DNA from: Embiotoca jacksoni
Taxonomy: Eukaryota; Chordata; Actinopteri; Embiotocidae
Direction: 5' to 3'
DNA length: 64,000 bases
NCBI GenBank assembly: GCA_022577435.1
Contig: JAKOON010000023.1
Location: 434,001 to 498,000, forward strand
The position numbers were made by a program, and so were the translations under genes. Every line of letters starts with the position of its first letter. The first letter of the stretch is position 1. The notes under the pieces are model-generated. The model did no database searches. It was not told where the DNA came from and saw nothing but the letters and a program-made list of their open reading frames with translations. Of this stretch, positions 1 to 13,700 are shown one piece after another.

Positions 1-635
1 AACAGAGACATCATTAGTATGAAATTATGAAATAGATGTTAGATGATTTTATCTTCCTACAGGCACTGATGAACAGATTTGGCTGGTGCACTGGACGGGG
101 CCTAAAGGGAAAAAGGATTAGGGGGGGGGGGGAGTGCACGCATTTCATAATCATAACTTTATATGACATGTATTCAGTCAGTGCTGTGACCCTCCACACT
201 GAGCCTCCTAAGCCTCTTAAAGGGAAGGTGACATGAAACAGCAAAACTCCAAAGAAGATATGCTGTTATTAACTGTTATGCATTATACGTTTATCTTTTA
301 CTGTGGAAATTCAGGATGCAGTGAATTAAAAAAAATAGAGTGACGCAATTTAAGTGTTTATCTCAAATTAAAGAATCTTGTTAATTACAAATCATTTTAC
401 CTGAGGATCCTCTGAGAGGTGGCACCAACACCACACAATGCATGGTTAGCATAACAAACTAATTTGGAAAGTTTTCAGTTCCAGAAACACTATGACATCT
501 TTCATCTGAATTTTTGGTTTAACTGCACTTCTAAAAAAATATTTTTTACATAAATCAACATCTAAAGTTTGCAGTATTGTCTTGGATCTTTTTACAGAGT
601 GTATTATGTCTAAATGACCCTCAATTAAAAATGTT

Positions 636-641
636 TTTATT
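636..641 (-). promoter_or_regulatory. Candidate polyadenylation signal of ctxn1
   Basis: TTTATT on the plus strand reads AATAAA on the gene strand, about 445 nt past the ctxn1 stop. It is the only canonical hexamer I saw between the stop and the window edge. It would give a 3'UTR of about 0.46 kb. Confidence 0.5.
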
Positions 642-1084
642 CAATCAGGACATCTCTTGCAGCAGCTCTGCTCTCAATTTATAATTCAATCCTGGGATTT
701 GTAAAATTATTATAGAATAAAAAAAATGACATGACAAACTGGACTGGAGTCATAACGTAATGCAGTGATACTGATCATTCTCTTCCTGCAGTGCTTGTCA
801 CTGAAAGCATCAGACATGCCACAAGACTCCAATAATACATTAATTACTGTAAATTAAAATGGATACTGGGCTTCTGATGCGTCTGCTCTTTCTCTCTGCG
901 CTCAGAGCTTTCATATTGTTGTCTTGCAGCTTAGACAACTGACAACTTCCTTTTACACCAACAAACAACAATCATGCTCCTAATATATTGGAGTTTCTTT
1001 CATTTTCAGAAGGTCAAACTTTTTGCAGGAAAGTCCCTCAAAAAACAACCTCGCTCTCAATCTGCAGATTCATCCCCCTCCTCG

Positions 1085-1360
1085 TTACACCAGTGCGTAA
1101 TCAAACTGCCCTCTGTCCAGCCCCTCCTTATGGTCCGTCCATGATGATGCTGGCATGCTGCTGTATGGGTCTAACAAAATGCGGATACAGCGGACCACGA
1201 GAAAGAGCAGCAGCAGCACGAGGAGGCCAACAAAACACAGGGCCGTTCCCTGTTCGGGGTGCCCCGCCATGGGCTGCAGCGCTGTCGGGCCCTTGGGGAA
1301 CCCGGGCGGAGCAGGAGAGGAGAGATTGTAGTCCACAACCCAGTAGTTTGTGTCAGTCAT
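1085..1360 (-). CDS. ctxn1: Cortexin 1, small neuronal single-pass membrane protein
   Basis: A 91-residue protein in a single coding exon, ATG at 1360-1358 and TAA at 1087-1085. What shows the identity: one hydrophobic segment at about residues 39-57, then the cortexin block VRCIRILLDPYSSMPASSW, the TDHKEG stretch, and the end RGQFDYALV, which is nearly invariant in the family. Only the first ~38 residues (MTDTNYWVVDYN..., proline-rich) diverge from mammals; mammalian cortexins are ~81-82 aa, so this N terminus is a little longer. Cortexins are brain-enriched plasma-membrane proteins with a short extracellular N terminus and a conserved cytosolic tail; the molecular role is poorly defined. 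An intronless coding sequence with an upstream 5'UTR exon is normal for the family. The neighbour timm44 is also its neighbour in human, which favours ctxn1 over ctxn2 or ctxn3. A possible acceptor lies right before the ATG (ccaag|ATG) and another near 1430. Confidence 0.93.
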   Translation of the reverse strand: MTDTNYWVVDYNLSSPAPPGFPKGPTALQPMAGHPEQGTALCFVGLLVLLLLFLVVRCIRILLDPYSSMPASSWTDHKEGLDRGQFDYALV

Positions 1361-4300
1361 CTTGGATTTGAGGGGACGTTCAGAAGGTTTAAATCGCTCA
1401 CTGTCTGGCGTTTGTTACGCAGTCAGAAGCACTGAGGAGTGTCATGGCTCTACACCGTCATCTTTGTTACAGAGAGAGTGATTTCGAAACCCCATAGGAA
1501 GCTCACAGTGAAACCTGTCAGCTGCCAGCTGATTAAACCCAACTGCTGTTTTTCCCACAAGCCGCAGGGCAAGCAGAAGCAACACGTCACAAATCAGTAT
1601 TGCAAATAAATGAGCCCTCTGGTAAACTGAGCTGCAAGCAGAGACATGCTCAGTGCGGTTTAATTAGACAGAATCGCTTGGTGTTCATACGTCCCTCTGC
1701 AGCTCTCTTTTCTCCAATATACACTCATTTGCTCTCAGGAGAACCAAACAATACAAAAGCAGAGGTCACTATATTCTTCAGCACGGTCCTCAGTTTATTT
1801 GTCAATATTTTAATTGTCATCCAATAGCAGCCCTCGGGAGGCCTTTATTGTAATCACAAAGTGAAGTGTAAATCTCAATTGAGCGGTTGAAGATGTTCCA
1901 TAGATCAATCAAAGTGCTTTGCAGGCTGTCAATGATCCGCGCCGTGGTACTCCAGAGAACATTCTTGCGTTAACATCATTTGAATGCTTTGGTTCTTCAT
2001 CTACTGAAAAAGCTTCTATTTTTGTATCTTCATCTTCATCATGAGTCACCGGGAACCTCTTGGTTTTGGGGATTCACTCATCAGGATACCTAAGAGAGAG
2101 AAAGAAAAAAAAAAAGACATGCAGCCTGAGTGAGTTTCCAGCATGCAGAGTTGCTGAATGGAGTGAATTGATTGATTCAGGGGGTTCGGGGCTGGACAGG
2201 GGCCTTGGAATATTTCAAGGGTTATAGATTTTTCTCCTTCAGGGGCCCTGAAGAAGGTATTTTCAGGTATTTTCCCTAGCAATGCTCCTGCCAGCACACA
2301 TGAAGAAAGAAAATAGTCTTACTTCAAAGCATGTCCAGTCTTCTAATATTTCTTGTGAGAAAAATAACTGTCAGACAAACCAGAAGCACTACTCCTCTCT
2401 TGAACTCAGGTACAGTATAGTCCAAGATAAATAAATCACACACTGATGACGGAGGAGGAAAAAATGTGTCGAAAACTCCCTGGAGAGTTGCTGCACTCTT
2501 GCTCAGAAACACTCTCCGTATCCTCTTTAATGGGCCGTGGAGTGGAGAGATGTTTCCTGCGGTAGGTTCACTCCCCAGTCAGCAGAATCTATTCCAGAAG
2601 GCTTCGTCTCCCTCCTTACCACCCCGCTGATCCTCGTAAAGACACGTTCATAGGTCTCCGCATGATGGGACTAGAGGGCCAAGTCGAGCTTTAATTTATG
2701 AAGACATAATGAAAGAAACTGCCTGCCTCAGTATCAATTATCAAATGGCTTGTGGTTACATCTGGACCGGACAGTTCAAATAGCTGCCTGTAGTAAAGGA
2801 AAGGAGGCTAAATCAGCAAGACAGACTCAAAGTCAATAAAGAGCCATGAAGTAGGCATACAGTGTACACAACTGGACAACACAGGCATAAGTCAGAGTCA
2901 GTAAGTGCAAAACATTTCGATGAAAGCTGCTTCGGACAACAGGGAAATACTAGTTGAAGGAAATGATGCATCTTTCTACAACAAATAACATCCGGTTTTC
3001 TGAGAAAGACTGCATAACCCTGCTTTTCTGGATAGATGTTTCATTTTTTTTTAACAGTTTTAGGATTTGATTGATTTTTATCAGGCGCAAGAAAACAAAA
3101 GAAAATTGACAGGATTTAAAAGTTAGGATTTTTTTTCCTCTTAAATCCTTTTGAGTGTTTGCCCAATCAGAACAGACTTGAACTGAGAGTTACGCAACAC
3201 AACCATAATTTTTGCTCATCGCTGCAGCTCTGCTTTACCAGTTTCCTTAATGCACAGAAGTGAGAGATTATTAATTAAGACTCAACCTCCATTTTTTTTT
3301 TATAAACCTTTAACCAGCTTTTATTTAAGTCAGGGAGGCAAACAAAAAACTAAGTCTCACAAACGTGTCCAGTGGTTCTCACTCATAATATGTGGGTCTG
3401 TTTTAAATCTGGGGTTTCAACCGTCACTGTATGTTTTTAGGTCATTCATCAGCTCGGCAGGTAACCCAAGGTCAATATGATAATCAAACACCACAAAGCC
3501 GAGAACAAAGACGGACACTTGGTGAGGAGCAAAACAAATACAGCTATGAAGAATATAGATAGATTTAAGAACAAGCAGCATTGATCCTCATTGAGACGCC
3601 TGCTTTGGATCGTAAGCGGCGGATGAATCACAGTGGTGCCTGTACACTTCTGATTTACTCAAAACGAAAGAAAACAAAATAGCCGTGGACAGTTGTGGAC
3701 TCCAGGTTGGAAATAAAACATGATGACATGTTCCAGAATCACATTTTTCCTTTTAAAAACAACATGAAATAGGGTAAAAAGTAGATTCATAAAAGCAGCC
3801 ATGCCCATGAATCCTGACGACAGAGCACATGCAGTGACATATGGCGGTCCTCGTGGCTGTAATACCTCCCAATTAGGTCTGTGGATTATGACAGCAGCTT
3901 TGAAAATGTCAAGGACTTCTCTAAATAAAAAAAGATGTCTGAAAACTAATGTGAACCCTAAATTTAGGACTGCCAGGCTAAAAGAAGAAAACTAATCTAA
4001 TTTATGTGCCAATTAGCTCACCTCACCTTTTTTTTTTTAACAGTTATAGTTACATGTAACATCTGAGTGTACATGTTGCCTCTGCAATCCTCTTATCCTG
4101 AGGATAGTTTAATATTTTGAACTCAGAAATAGTTGGAATTTTGTTTGAAAAAAACATGCAACTTCAACTTTTCTCTAAATCCTCATTGAAAAAAGTTGCT
4201 AGAAGGAGTTTATTTACTTATCTTCTTTTAAAACTTGCATTTTACTCATTTGTAATTTTAACTACTCGACTGTATCTCAGACACGCAGGACATCAGATGA

Positions 4301-4728
4301 ACCTCAAGCTGTGGGTTAAACAGTGTATATTTTGTGTCTCCTCTGATACAATAATTACAGTTTTAAAAAGCAGCTCCTACAGAATGAATCATAATATTAA
4401 TATCACCTGTGTCGTTGTGATGGTGTCTTTATTATAACATGATAGCAGGACAATTGATTGATACCCTTTTGAAGCATTGTTCAAGTTTTACAGAGGACTG
4501 AACCAGCATTCACATATTCTACATTATAAAGTGTGATATAAAGTTACACAACAGCTCTAAACTTGCAAACGTGCCATTCCTAAAGTAACCCTCGGCCGTG
4601 CGTGCCATGACATCCACAGCACCGCAGGAACTTCTACATACTAAAGCTCACGTGGAGCAAACACAACCACCATCATAACATCATCCCAATGACGGACCGG
4701 AGGACGAGCAGATTAGATTAGAACTTAC
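1361..4728 (-). other. Presumed 5'UTR intron of ctxn1 (non-coding)
   Basis: No reading frame with family resemblance and no strong repeat is visible here. The stretch is AT-rich with short A and T runs. It is read as an intron because a good minus-strand donor (CTCAAA|GTAAGT) sits at its upstream edge and the single ctxn1 coding exon at the other end. Confidence 0.45.
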
Positions 4729-4890
4729 TTTGAGGCTGGTGTCACTGGTGACGGCATGTAATCTAAAACACAGTGTGATGATGATGATGATGATGATCCC
4801 GCACCAGCAGCAGCAGCAGCTGTTCAGCACTGTGGACAGCTCTTGGCTTGCTCACCCTGTACACCGGAGCTTCAGGTCTATCACATCCTG
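4729..4890 (-). other. ctxn1: Probable 5'UTR exon of ctxn1
   Basis: On the minus strand the block ends in CTCAAA|GTAAGTTC, a near-consensus donor with the last exon base at 4729. A TTTAAAG box lies near 4920, with a 60-bp purine-rich tract (pyrimidine-rich on the plus strand, about 4965-5037) behind it, consistent with a start site around 4890. The block also has short (CAT)n and (CTG)n runs at about 4778-4820. No coding potential is claimed. The upstream end is a guess. Confidence 0.4.
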
Positions 4891-4964
4891 CTGCACCTCT
4901 TCCGCTTTGCTTCCAGGGGCTTTAAAGTCTTCTCACTTTGAGGGATCCGCCCCACATCCCCACC

Positions 4965-5037
4965 TCCCTCTCTCCCTCCCTCCCTCCCTCTCTCCCTCAC
5001 TCCCTCCCTCACTCCCTCCCTCCTTCTCTCCCTCCCA
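4965..5037. repeat. CCCT/TCCC low-complexity tract
   Basis: Imperfect (TCCC)n/(CTCC)n run, purine-only on the minus strand, just upstream of the inferred ctxn1 5'UTR exon. Such GA tracts are common near vertebrate promoters and can form triplex DNA. Confidence 0.8.
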
Positions 5038-5099
5038 GTCCACTTATGACCATCCCTGTATGGACTGCACACATAATCTTTTGCTTTGGATGAGTGAAG

Positions 5100-7652
5100 A
5101 GCCGAGAACCCTGTGTGGCTTTTGTATTATGTACGAGGACTGCTGTGGGGCATGGACAGTCAGGGGTCCTTATGCAGCCAATATGGCACAGTTATCGTGC
5201 CAATATCTCTTTATCGGTTTAAAAAAAACACACAAAAAAAACAGTTAAAATAGAATGCAAATACTTTGACTGCAAAACTGAATTCTTACTTCTTTTTCCT
5301 GCTAAAATATTTTAATTATTCTGATCAGATTCGAGTGTCCAGAAAAAGGAACCGCTGTAGGTTGTACTAATTCATCTGAGACAATGTTGTAGATACATTT
5401 TAATGTAATATTTTTGCTGAAAAGTATCAATGGTGAGAACTTTATACAGTGTAGTCTTTACAACAGTTTGGAGTAAGATACTTTAAATATGATAAGGCCA
5501 TTGTAAGGTAATGCATAGAAGACACTCAGTTTCTCTGTATTTTGGGGGGGAATTTGTGAAGGGAGCCTTCAAAACATTCTAAATGAAATTAAATGGTAAA
5601 ACACACAAAAAGTTCTGACACAGTCGTTGTGGTGCCTTGTGGTCACGTTGTTGTCACTTTGACCTATGTACTTCATATTTCTAATCTTCTAGCTACAGCT
5701 CTGACTGGGTTAAACAAACTTGCCAAATGTACAGTGCTACAAGTACTTTTTGTAATTTTAGGAAGAACACATTTTCAGTTTTATAGGAGCCTTTCTTGTT
5801 TTGTTTTAGGGCCCCACTAAAGTCAGTAACTTAGGCTTTGCCATGTGAATAATCCAGCTTTGAAGACATACAATTACTTTATGAATATTACAGTGATTTG
5901 TTTGAAAATAATATGTCCAGCCAAATCCTATTGGCAGTTTATTGTAATAAAGTTAAAGTTGTAGTTAATTAACAACACCTATTTTATTAGTTTGCATTTT
6001 CTTGGACAATGATAAGTTTATTGGATTGCATAAGATGACTTAAGGCTGCATTGCAAGTTTTTTGCTGAACTGCAAGAAATTACATGATCAAAATATGGAA
6101 CAAAACAAATGGATCTACCTGGTTGTGTCTGCTGCTCAGCTCCAGATTCTTACTGTGAGAAGTAATTAATTGACACGATTAAAACTCTACAAACACTGGG
6201 ACAGATTGCCGTCCGTACACATCCACCTCTCCCCTGCCTGCGGCCACATGGGATCTCCCTGTAGGTTTAATTAATAGTCAGTGGATTGTAACACTGCCCT
6301 GAAGGGGCTCGTAATGTAATGACACTGAGCAGTGCTCCAGCAGGCCGCCCACTGTGGTCATAATTGATAAGACTCTCCAGGTTAGGAAATTCAACGTTTC
6401 CAATGCTGTCCTTATTGTTATAAATGGCAAAGTGGGAGGTCAAGCTGTGGTTCAGGGAGAAGACGTAAGTCACTTCTGCAGGATACCTGGGACCCACGTG
6501 AGTCTGGATTGAGGTTAGACTGTGTGCACATTTTGACTTCTTTGCAACAGCTGGAATACTCAAATCTCAACAGGGGGTCAAACCTTAACTTTGTCCGACT
6601 GTAATCAAGTTGTCAGAATTGTTTGGTAACACTACTGAAGCAGCTCTAAATGTTTACAATATGCTTACAATTATATATTGTAGGACTAAATCTTTTCCTG
6701 TGTATACCGAAAAGATTTTCCCTCAAAACTGAACAACTCCTTCAAATATTGTTTAATTTGGGGAAGTAAAATCAAAAATGTTTCTCTCTGATCAAACAAA
6801 ACTTTTTCCAACCAAAACAATGACAGAGTTAAAAAAACCAAAAACAAACATGACTTTTGTGGCATTTAAACATTAAATAAATTCAATAAGACCTGCTTAT
6901 ATAATGTGACATTGCTGCACTCCCTACATTGACAGCCTTTTTATTAAGTAGGCTAAATCACAGCTTGGTGTATGCAATGGTAGTGTGCCAACAAGAACAT
7001 TGTATAATAACTGAAGGCGATGATAAAGAGAAGCAGTACTCTGCCTCCTCTCTGCTCGCAGGCTGTCGTGTTGGTGCATTCAGCCATTCAGTTGGATACA
7101 ATAAGTGCGCTCATTGCTCCGGGTGACTTTTTCCAGTAGGATGGTCTTAGTACATCCTCTGTGGTAAAGGGTTGTACTGTAATGCACGTAAAAAAAAAAA
7201 AAAAACATCATGAGTATACTGTATGCTGCAGAAACTCGATAATGGTTGCATTAATGATGAACTTTCATTTAGTTTTAGGAGCTTGTGTTTGTTCCCACAG
7301 AGAGATCCACTTCCAGTTGGTTTCAGTCACAGTCAAGAGAAGCGAGTAGACTTTGAGGACTGAAAGAGGTTAGTTAGTACAAGGACGTCCCCGGTCGTTC
7401 ATCACAACAGACAGCTGTGGAATGAGGTCCCCTATATATTGGCCCTCTGTGTGAATCTACAGGCTTGTGTTATTTAAAGCCTGATCTATCAGCCCTATAC
7501 TACCAAATCCATAGGTTTGTCAACCCGTGTCAATAGCCAGATCCATGGACATCTATCAAAGCACGTCAGTTTTGAAATGAGAAAACAAAAAGACAGACAC
7601 ACACAGTGTGCAGAGTTCAATTTTCTCTTGCGAGCACTAACACGCGTGCACA

Positions 7653-7707
<55 letters not shown>

Positions 7708-9246
7708 TGCAGAGCTGCTGACGCTTAGAAAGCTCGGACAAAGCAAATCATAATACAGGGCGCTTTATTCTGCACAGCGACATATTACTGGATAAAAAAG
7801 GAAACCTCATGAATATATTTTTCTTTGGTCGGCTAAAAGGTAAAATATTAAATGCACCGTTGAAAGATGGATGTTATGTGTCAATCTTTGTGGAACACTT
7901 GAAAAATGTACCGTTTAATGTCGATGCACTTCACAGTGCTGAGGGTTTATCATAATTATTGGAAAATGTGGCAATAAGCGAAGCCTTTTTTTTTAATAAA
8001 AACTTTGTCATTTCCTAAACCAGCGTTAGCAGATTTGTAACCGTGAGGAGAAGTTAGGCAGCTGGCTCTGTTGTAAACCAGTCGACTCCAACTTCAAGAA
8101 TTTATCTTTATTCTGATAAAATAAAAACAAACGGCAAACACATTAACAGATGATTTGATCTGGTTTGGTCTGGTTTAATTGTTGCAGTTAAATGTCTGGA
8201 GCATGTTTTTGTCTTGACATAATGAAAACACATCACAAAAACTGTAAAGACCTGCCGGTGGCCCCTCAAAGCTGTAATGATCATTACAGATGCGAAAGTG
8301 TTGCATTGAACAAACATCAGGGACACTCGTGAATTTTAGTATCATCATAACAAACTATCTCACCATTTTGACCATTAATGGTATTTGTGGTGCTCAAATA
8401 ACAACAGCCGAATAAAACCGTGAACAAAACATTGTTATAGTACAATCATGTGTTCAATCTTCATTAACGTTGAGCAGAGTCCCATTTGATCCCACAGTAT
8501 TAATGTCATTAACAGTACAGTCAAATACCCATTCATTCACATTTTCATCTTTACCATTTACCCCTGAAAAGCACCTAAAAGTAAACCAAACAGTTCAATT
8601 AAAAAAAAACAGCTAAAAAAAACAGTGCAAAATGAGAAGACAAATGATCCTCAAACAATGAAGCTGCCTCAGCAATGGATAGTTGAATGTGGTCCCATGT
8701 GACCTTACAAAGAAGTAACACTCTGCATTTCATGTATTCGTGAGTTATAGGCTTATATGAACATGTAGACACAATTCACATTCTGAGCACAATGTACGGC
8801 AAATACAAAGAAACAAGAAACGTACACTAGTTTCTCTTTTAGTTTGCAGGTTGCAGTACACCGGGATCTCTCCACAACAGTAGACATGAAAGGATGGACT
8901 TTGAACGCACAGATCATTATATCCCATGTCTTAATCTTAAATCTTGTTTTATGTTTATTTAGCTTTTGGTACGTTTTTGATGTAAAAACCAGCTGGAACG
9001 AAGCAGAAATACCACCGCTGAATGTTAAGGTCAAGGCTGACGTATCTTAAAATTTCAGTTCATCTAATCCTTGTAAGATAGCAAAAAGTCTCGATGGCTG
9101 ATTTCATGTCCTCTTTATCTGTGTGTTTCTACTACTTTAGGACGACTAAAATGAAGGATGCTTTTGATTCAGTTGGCTTTGACTGATAAGATACGGTTGT
9201 ACTCACTACGCTGTGTTGGTTGCTGCCCGTTCAACACTGTTACTGG
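5100..9246. other. Intergenic, no gene seen
   Basis: All frames are short and have no family resemblance. The sequence is AT-rich, with a CA microsatellite at 7651-7703. The part at about 6230-6560 is less AT-rich than its surroundings and is a candidate conserved non-coding block, but that is only an impression. Confidence 0.6.
7651..7703. repeat. (GCAC)n then (CA)n microsatellite
   Basis: Alternating GCAC units at 7651-7670 run into pure CA to 7703. The frames that cross it on either strand are only repeat translation. Confidence 0.95.
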
Positions 9247-9806
9247 GTTCCAAATGACATACTTCCCTTGGTACACCAACAAACAGTACTCTTACACGTT
9301 AAGACTCGTATTTGGGTAGTACAAGAAGTTTGACAGGGAAGTCTCGTCTCACATCGCACACTGCCATTTTGCCCTGACCTGAAATAACGGCAGCATGTGA
9401 ACACATCACCCACCAAAATATCTGCTGCTTTAATTATTTTACCCGAGAAATTAAAAAAAAAATTCTTAACACACTCAATAAACACGCTGATAGTTTCTGT
9501 CCAGCAGCAGTATGTTGGTACTTAGTGGAACAATCAACACTTTTGTACAGTGTTCTGCAACAGCTGCAGCTTCCTCAGACGCCTTCATTCAAAAATGATT
9601 TACCTTGGTGGTCCTGCCCCTTCTCCTACGAAGCCAAGATGGCGACCGTTTAACAAGTGTCCAGCATTTCAAAATCATTTTTTTGGACCGTTTTAAATGC
9701 ATCATCCGTGTACTTGTAGTGCACTACATGTTTCTGTACTTGACAAGTGTGAACACACTTGTGCACTAAAGAGTGAGTGTTAGTACATAAGTACGCCATT
9801 TGGAAC
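9247..9806. mobile_element. ~560-bp non-autonomous DNA element with 18-bp inverted ends
   Basis: The left end GTTCCAAATGACATACTT (9247-9264) and the reverse complement of the right end GTTCCAAATGGCGTACTT (9806-9789) match at 16 of 18 positions. The inside has no transposase frame. It has a run of short palindromic words near the right end (TAGTGCACTA, TGTGAACACA) and a 'CCAAGATGGCGACC' word at about 9637. The size and inverted ends fit a MITE of a cut-and-paste family. I could not recognise the superfamily, and no clean target duplication was identified. Confidence 0.6.
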
Positions 9807-10762
9807 ACAGCATGTGAACGGCGTGTCTACACAGGAGGCATTTCGGTCATCCGGCTCACACAAATCTAATGGAAAAGAGATTTCTGTTTTACACGATAAC
9901 TCTCGAAACGCAAGTGTATTTTTAGGCTGCAAGTCCATTTTCTTTCATTTGACACATGTATCTACTGTTGTTGTTTGTCGTGGAGTGACCTATACTTATC
10001 ACGGTGCCTGAATGCATCTTGTTTGGACACAGATGGAAGACTGAAGCTGCTATTGCTGCACTACTAACACGCTGCTCACACTGCGTCTCCCGTGTGGACC
10101 TGATGTAAAGCTCCATGTCACCGTTTACGTTTTCATTTTCTGGCTCCACTATTTCACAAAGACTGTGCTGAGAATAAATCTTAGTTTTGGCTTCATAACA
10201 TTCCTTTTAAAGACCAACAGTTGTCAGATAGTATGTCCATTGTTTTTTTTTTTCCCACACCACCTATAAACATGATTGTTTTGAATTTAACCACACATGG
10301 ATGGGTTGTACCAATGGATGAAACAATGCGGGCTGCAGCTTGTTGGTAAAACGGTTGGTTCCATCCATTCTGAGCTTCATGCACCGTGTTCACACTCCAG
10401 TCAATCCAAACGCTGAGCTAACCAGTGCAAGAGACTGTACACATACTGTAAAACCGGATGCGTAGATTTCAGTGAATATGTCATATGGTTTATCTCCATT
10501 GCCATATACAGGATGTTGTTGTGCCAGAGGGTGGTCTGATATGTACATCTGCACTAAAATCCTCAGGGTACCGATGGGAAAGGGGAGTGTGTGCAAATAA
10601 AGTCTCTGGCACAGCAGCAGGGTTTCACTCTGCCCTCTTAAGTTAACGTATATAGGATGTGGAGGTATTCCAGGTACATACACAGTTTGTCTCTTCCGCC
10701 CTTAATCTCAGTTCGTGTGTCCCTGTAAACCTTTTCACCTCCTCCTCCTCCTCCTCCTCGTC

Positions 10763-13700
10763 TTAGAGGACCTGCTCGGTGCTAGAGGCGGAGATGTCCA
10801 GGAGTCTCCAGGCTGCGTTGGGGTTCAGCTCCTCCTGGTCACGACACAACGCCCAAACATACATCATCCTCATCACCTTCTCCTGTTGGAGGAGGAGAAG
10901 AGTCGAGGGTCAGCTCTGAAGAGACACGTGTGGAGACGTGAACATCCATAACTCATTAAACGTCGTTCTGATCTGGCTTGTGCTGACAGCCAAATTGCAA
11001 GGCAGACTAGATCCGTTAGTATTTTTGTGATATTCAACACTGTTGGAAGTCTAAATTAATGTATTAGATTAGCTAACATCCTACTGCATCCTCAAACCTG
11101 TGAAGTTCAGAGGCAGATGTGTTAAACGCATTTATTCACGACTGTGGTGCAGTACTTATGAGCTGACTGACCGGATCTCCCTCTACAAGTTCTCCTTTGG
11201 GGCTGCGGATCACCATGACGACCTGCGCCTGGAAGGTGATGATCAGCACTGGGCCTTGGTCCATCATCTTACCCATCGCGAGCTAAAACACAGAGAGAGG
11301 AACAAACAAATAAAATGAATAAGTGAATGTTCGTTAAGAGGGAAAAATCTGAATAGAGAAAAAAAAAAAGTGAAGAATAGTTAAAGATGTTATTTTGGAA
11401 ATCTGCATACATAGTAAAACTAGGTGTATGATGGTTACTGTTCATGAGTGGAATCACTTACATCTATGTTGTCAATGTCGAGGATTTTAGACTGGAAGAG
11501 AAGCCCCAGAGCTCTGGCCTGCTGGATGGGGTGGGCCAGCTGACTGTACGTCTGAGGACAAGTACATGAAAAATCATACTTTACAACCTCCTGTATGCAC
11601 GCTCACATGGACTGATCTACATATAGGTTCTTTACTTGGGAGGGTTCCGATTTCTAAAGAGGAGATAATGCATATACACTCTGACAAAAAGGCAGAGAAA
11701 GTGCCCAAAAAGTGCCTTAAAATCAGAGTGAAATGCAAATACATCATCTCAACTATATTTATTAAAGGTAAATTTACAGTTTCTGCATCCACCTTTAAGC
11801 TGTCATCAGCTCAAGTCCTCCGTTTTACTTTTTCGTGTAGTTCAGTCAAACACAATAAACTCTTCTTCCTGTGAGGAGGTTGTCAACATATTTTTCTCAC
11901 GAGTCTGTGTATCCATGGATGCACACCTCTGATTGTAGTGTGTACAGAGGTGTTGTGCAAGTCCTGCGGTCCGCATGCAGTCCGTGTCAGTCCTGCAGAT
12001 CAGGGCTTAAGAACGGATTACATACAAATATTGAGATGAATGTTGCACAAACTTACAGTTTCATAGCACCAGTCCTTCAACACGTCCAGCTCTCCACGGA
12101 TCATGGCCTGCAGAAAGGACAGTGACACTGAGTTGTTGATACTTTACAACAACACAGGTATTTCATAAGTGTCCTCAGGCAGAGTGCTAAAGTTATTTTG
12201 GAAAATCTCTCTTATCACAGTTAAATTACAATAGTAGGTTTTACTGAAGTCAAACAATGTCAGTGGCTGTTTAAAAAATGTAAATAGACACTGAGCCGAG
12301 ATAAGAGTTTTTTCTAGAAGTCAAATTACAACAGATTTCATTCAATTAAACCTCATCCAGTGCCATTAAATGATTGTAAACCACTTTCAAACTTAATCGT
12401 TGCTGCCAACTAACTATCAGGTGACGTCTCTGGCATAGTTGATTGAAACTGGAACAACATTTCTTTTTCCTTTTTAATATAATGTGATGTAATTACATAA
12501 AACAGCGTTAACAGCTCTTGAACTGAAGGACACTACACACTGTTCCGTTTCTTGTCATCAGTGATGCGAATTATGTTTTTAGCAGCCGAGTTCGTTTGGA
12601 CTCATCTGACAACTGAAGCCCAACTTGATCAACTCTGACAGGGGAAGGCACAAAATAATTCACTGAATCTGATCTAAGCTTGAGTTACAAACTCATGTGT
12701 TAATGAAGCAAGACCTTTGTCCATCTGTTCTTGGTCTCCTTTGTAAAATATCCCCTAGGTATTGAGCAAAGAGAAGCGTGTGAATGAAAGCAGCCACAGT
12801 GAAGGCGACACTATGAGAGAGAGTAGACGGAGGCTTGGAGAGTCTGTTTACCTCCAGTATGTTAGGGATTATATCTTTCTCGCACTGTTTGAGAAAACAA
12901 TCTTTGTCAAAGTTGGGGTCTGCCTTCAGGATCTCAGTCAGCACCTCAGACATTTCTGTTTTTGAGAAAAGTCCGCCTGGGAAACAAGACACAGACAACA
13001 TTAGCAGCAGCAGTAGCAAACAGACATCACTCAGTACCAGAAAGGTGGATATGTAGTGGTTCAGCTTTTTGTATGTCAACAGTTATCTGAAGCATTTATT
13101 ATACTGTTTATCTCTTGACTTGTTGTCCATGGTCATCATGGCTAAAACATTTTTACATTGGTCTTACAATGAAACACGTTTAGAAGTGACCAAAGTTTCC
13201 TTCGGTTTGCTCAGACTAATCACATAAAAAAAAAAAAAAAAAAAGTTATGACAATCACACTGCAAAACTGCAAAATCCATATTGAATGTGGTGGAGCATT
13301 ACCTAGAAAGCCAGTGACTCTGTCAGTTACAGCTCTGGATACTCTGATGAGGGTATTGTCACTTTCATCATATTTCATCTTCATCTCAAAGAATCCTGAA
13401 GGAAAAAAAAAAAAGAGACGACCAGGGTGAAGACAAACAGCTTAAAAATATAAATATGTGTTAAGTTGTTTTTCAGTTGTAAAGAAGGATAAACCCTGCA
13501 CCTGTGCAGACACACTGAGAACACCTGATGCCTGCACTGTATTACTTTATTATAAAATTTACTGTAAAAAATTTCCCCTCGGGGATTAATAAAGTAACTA
13601 CCTAACCTAACCTAAATAATCTGCTGCCACCTGCTGCCTTTAAAGACAAACTGCACATACATGATGATTACAGATGATGTATTATGCAACACTAATTCCA

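Noticed and set aside
988..1371. 127-residue plus-strand frame over ctxn1
   Set aside because: It is the antisense shadow of the conserved cortexin frame.
4730..5248. 172-residue plus-strand frame near the ctxn1 leader
   Set aside because: It is made of CAT, CAG and TCCC repeats with no family resemblance, and is antisense to the inferred ctxn1 5'UTR exon.
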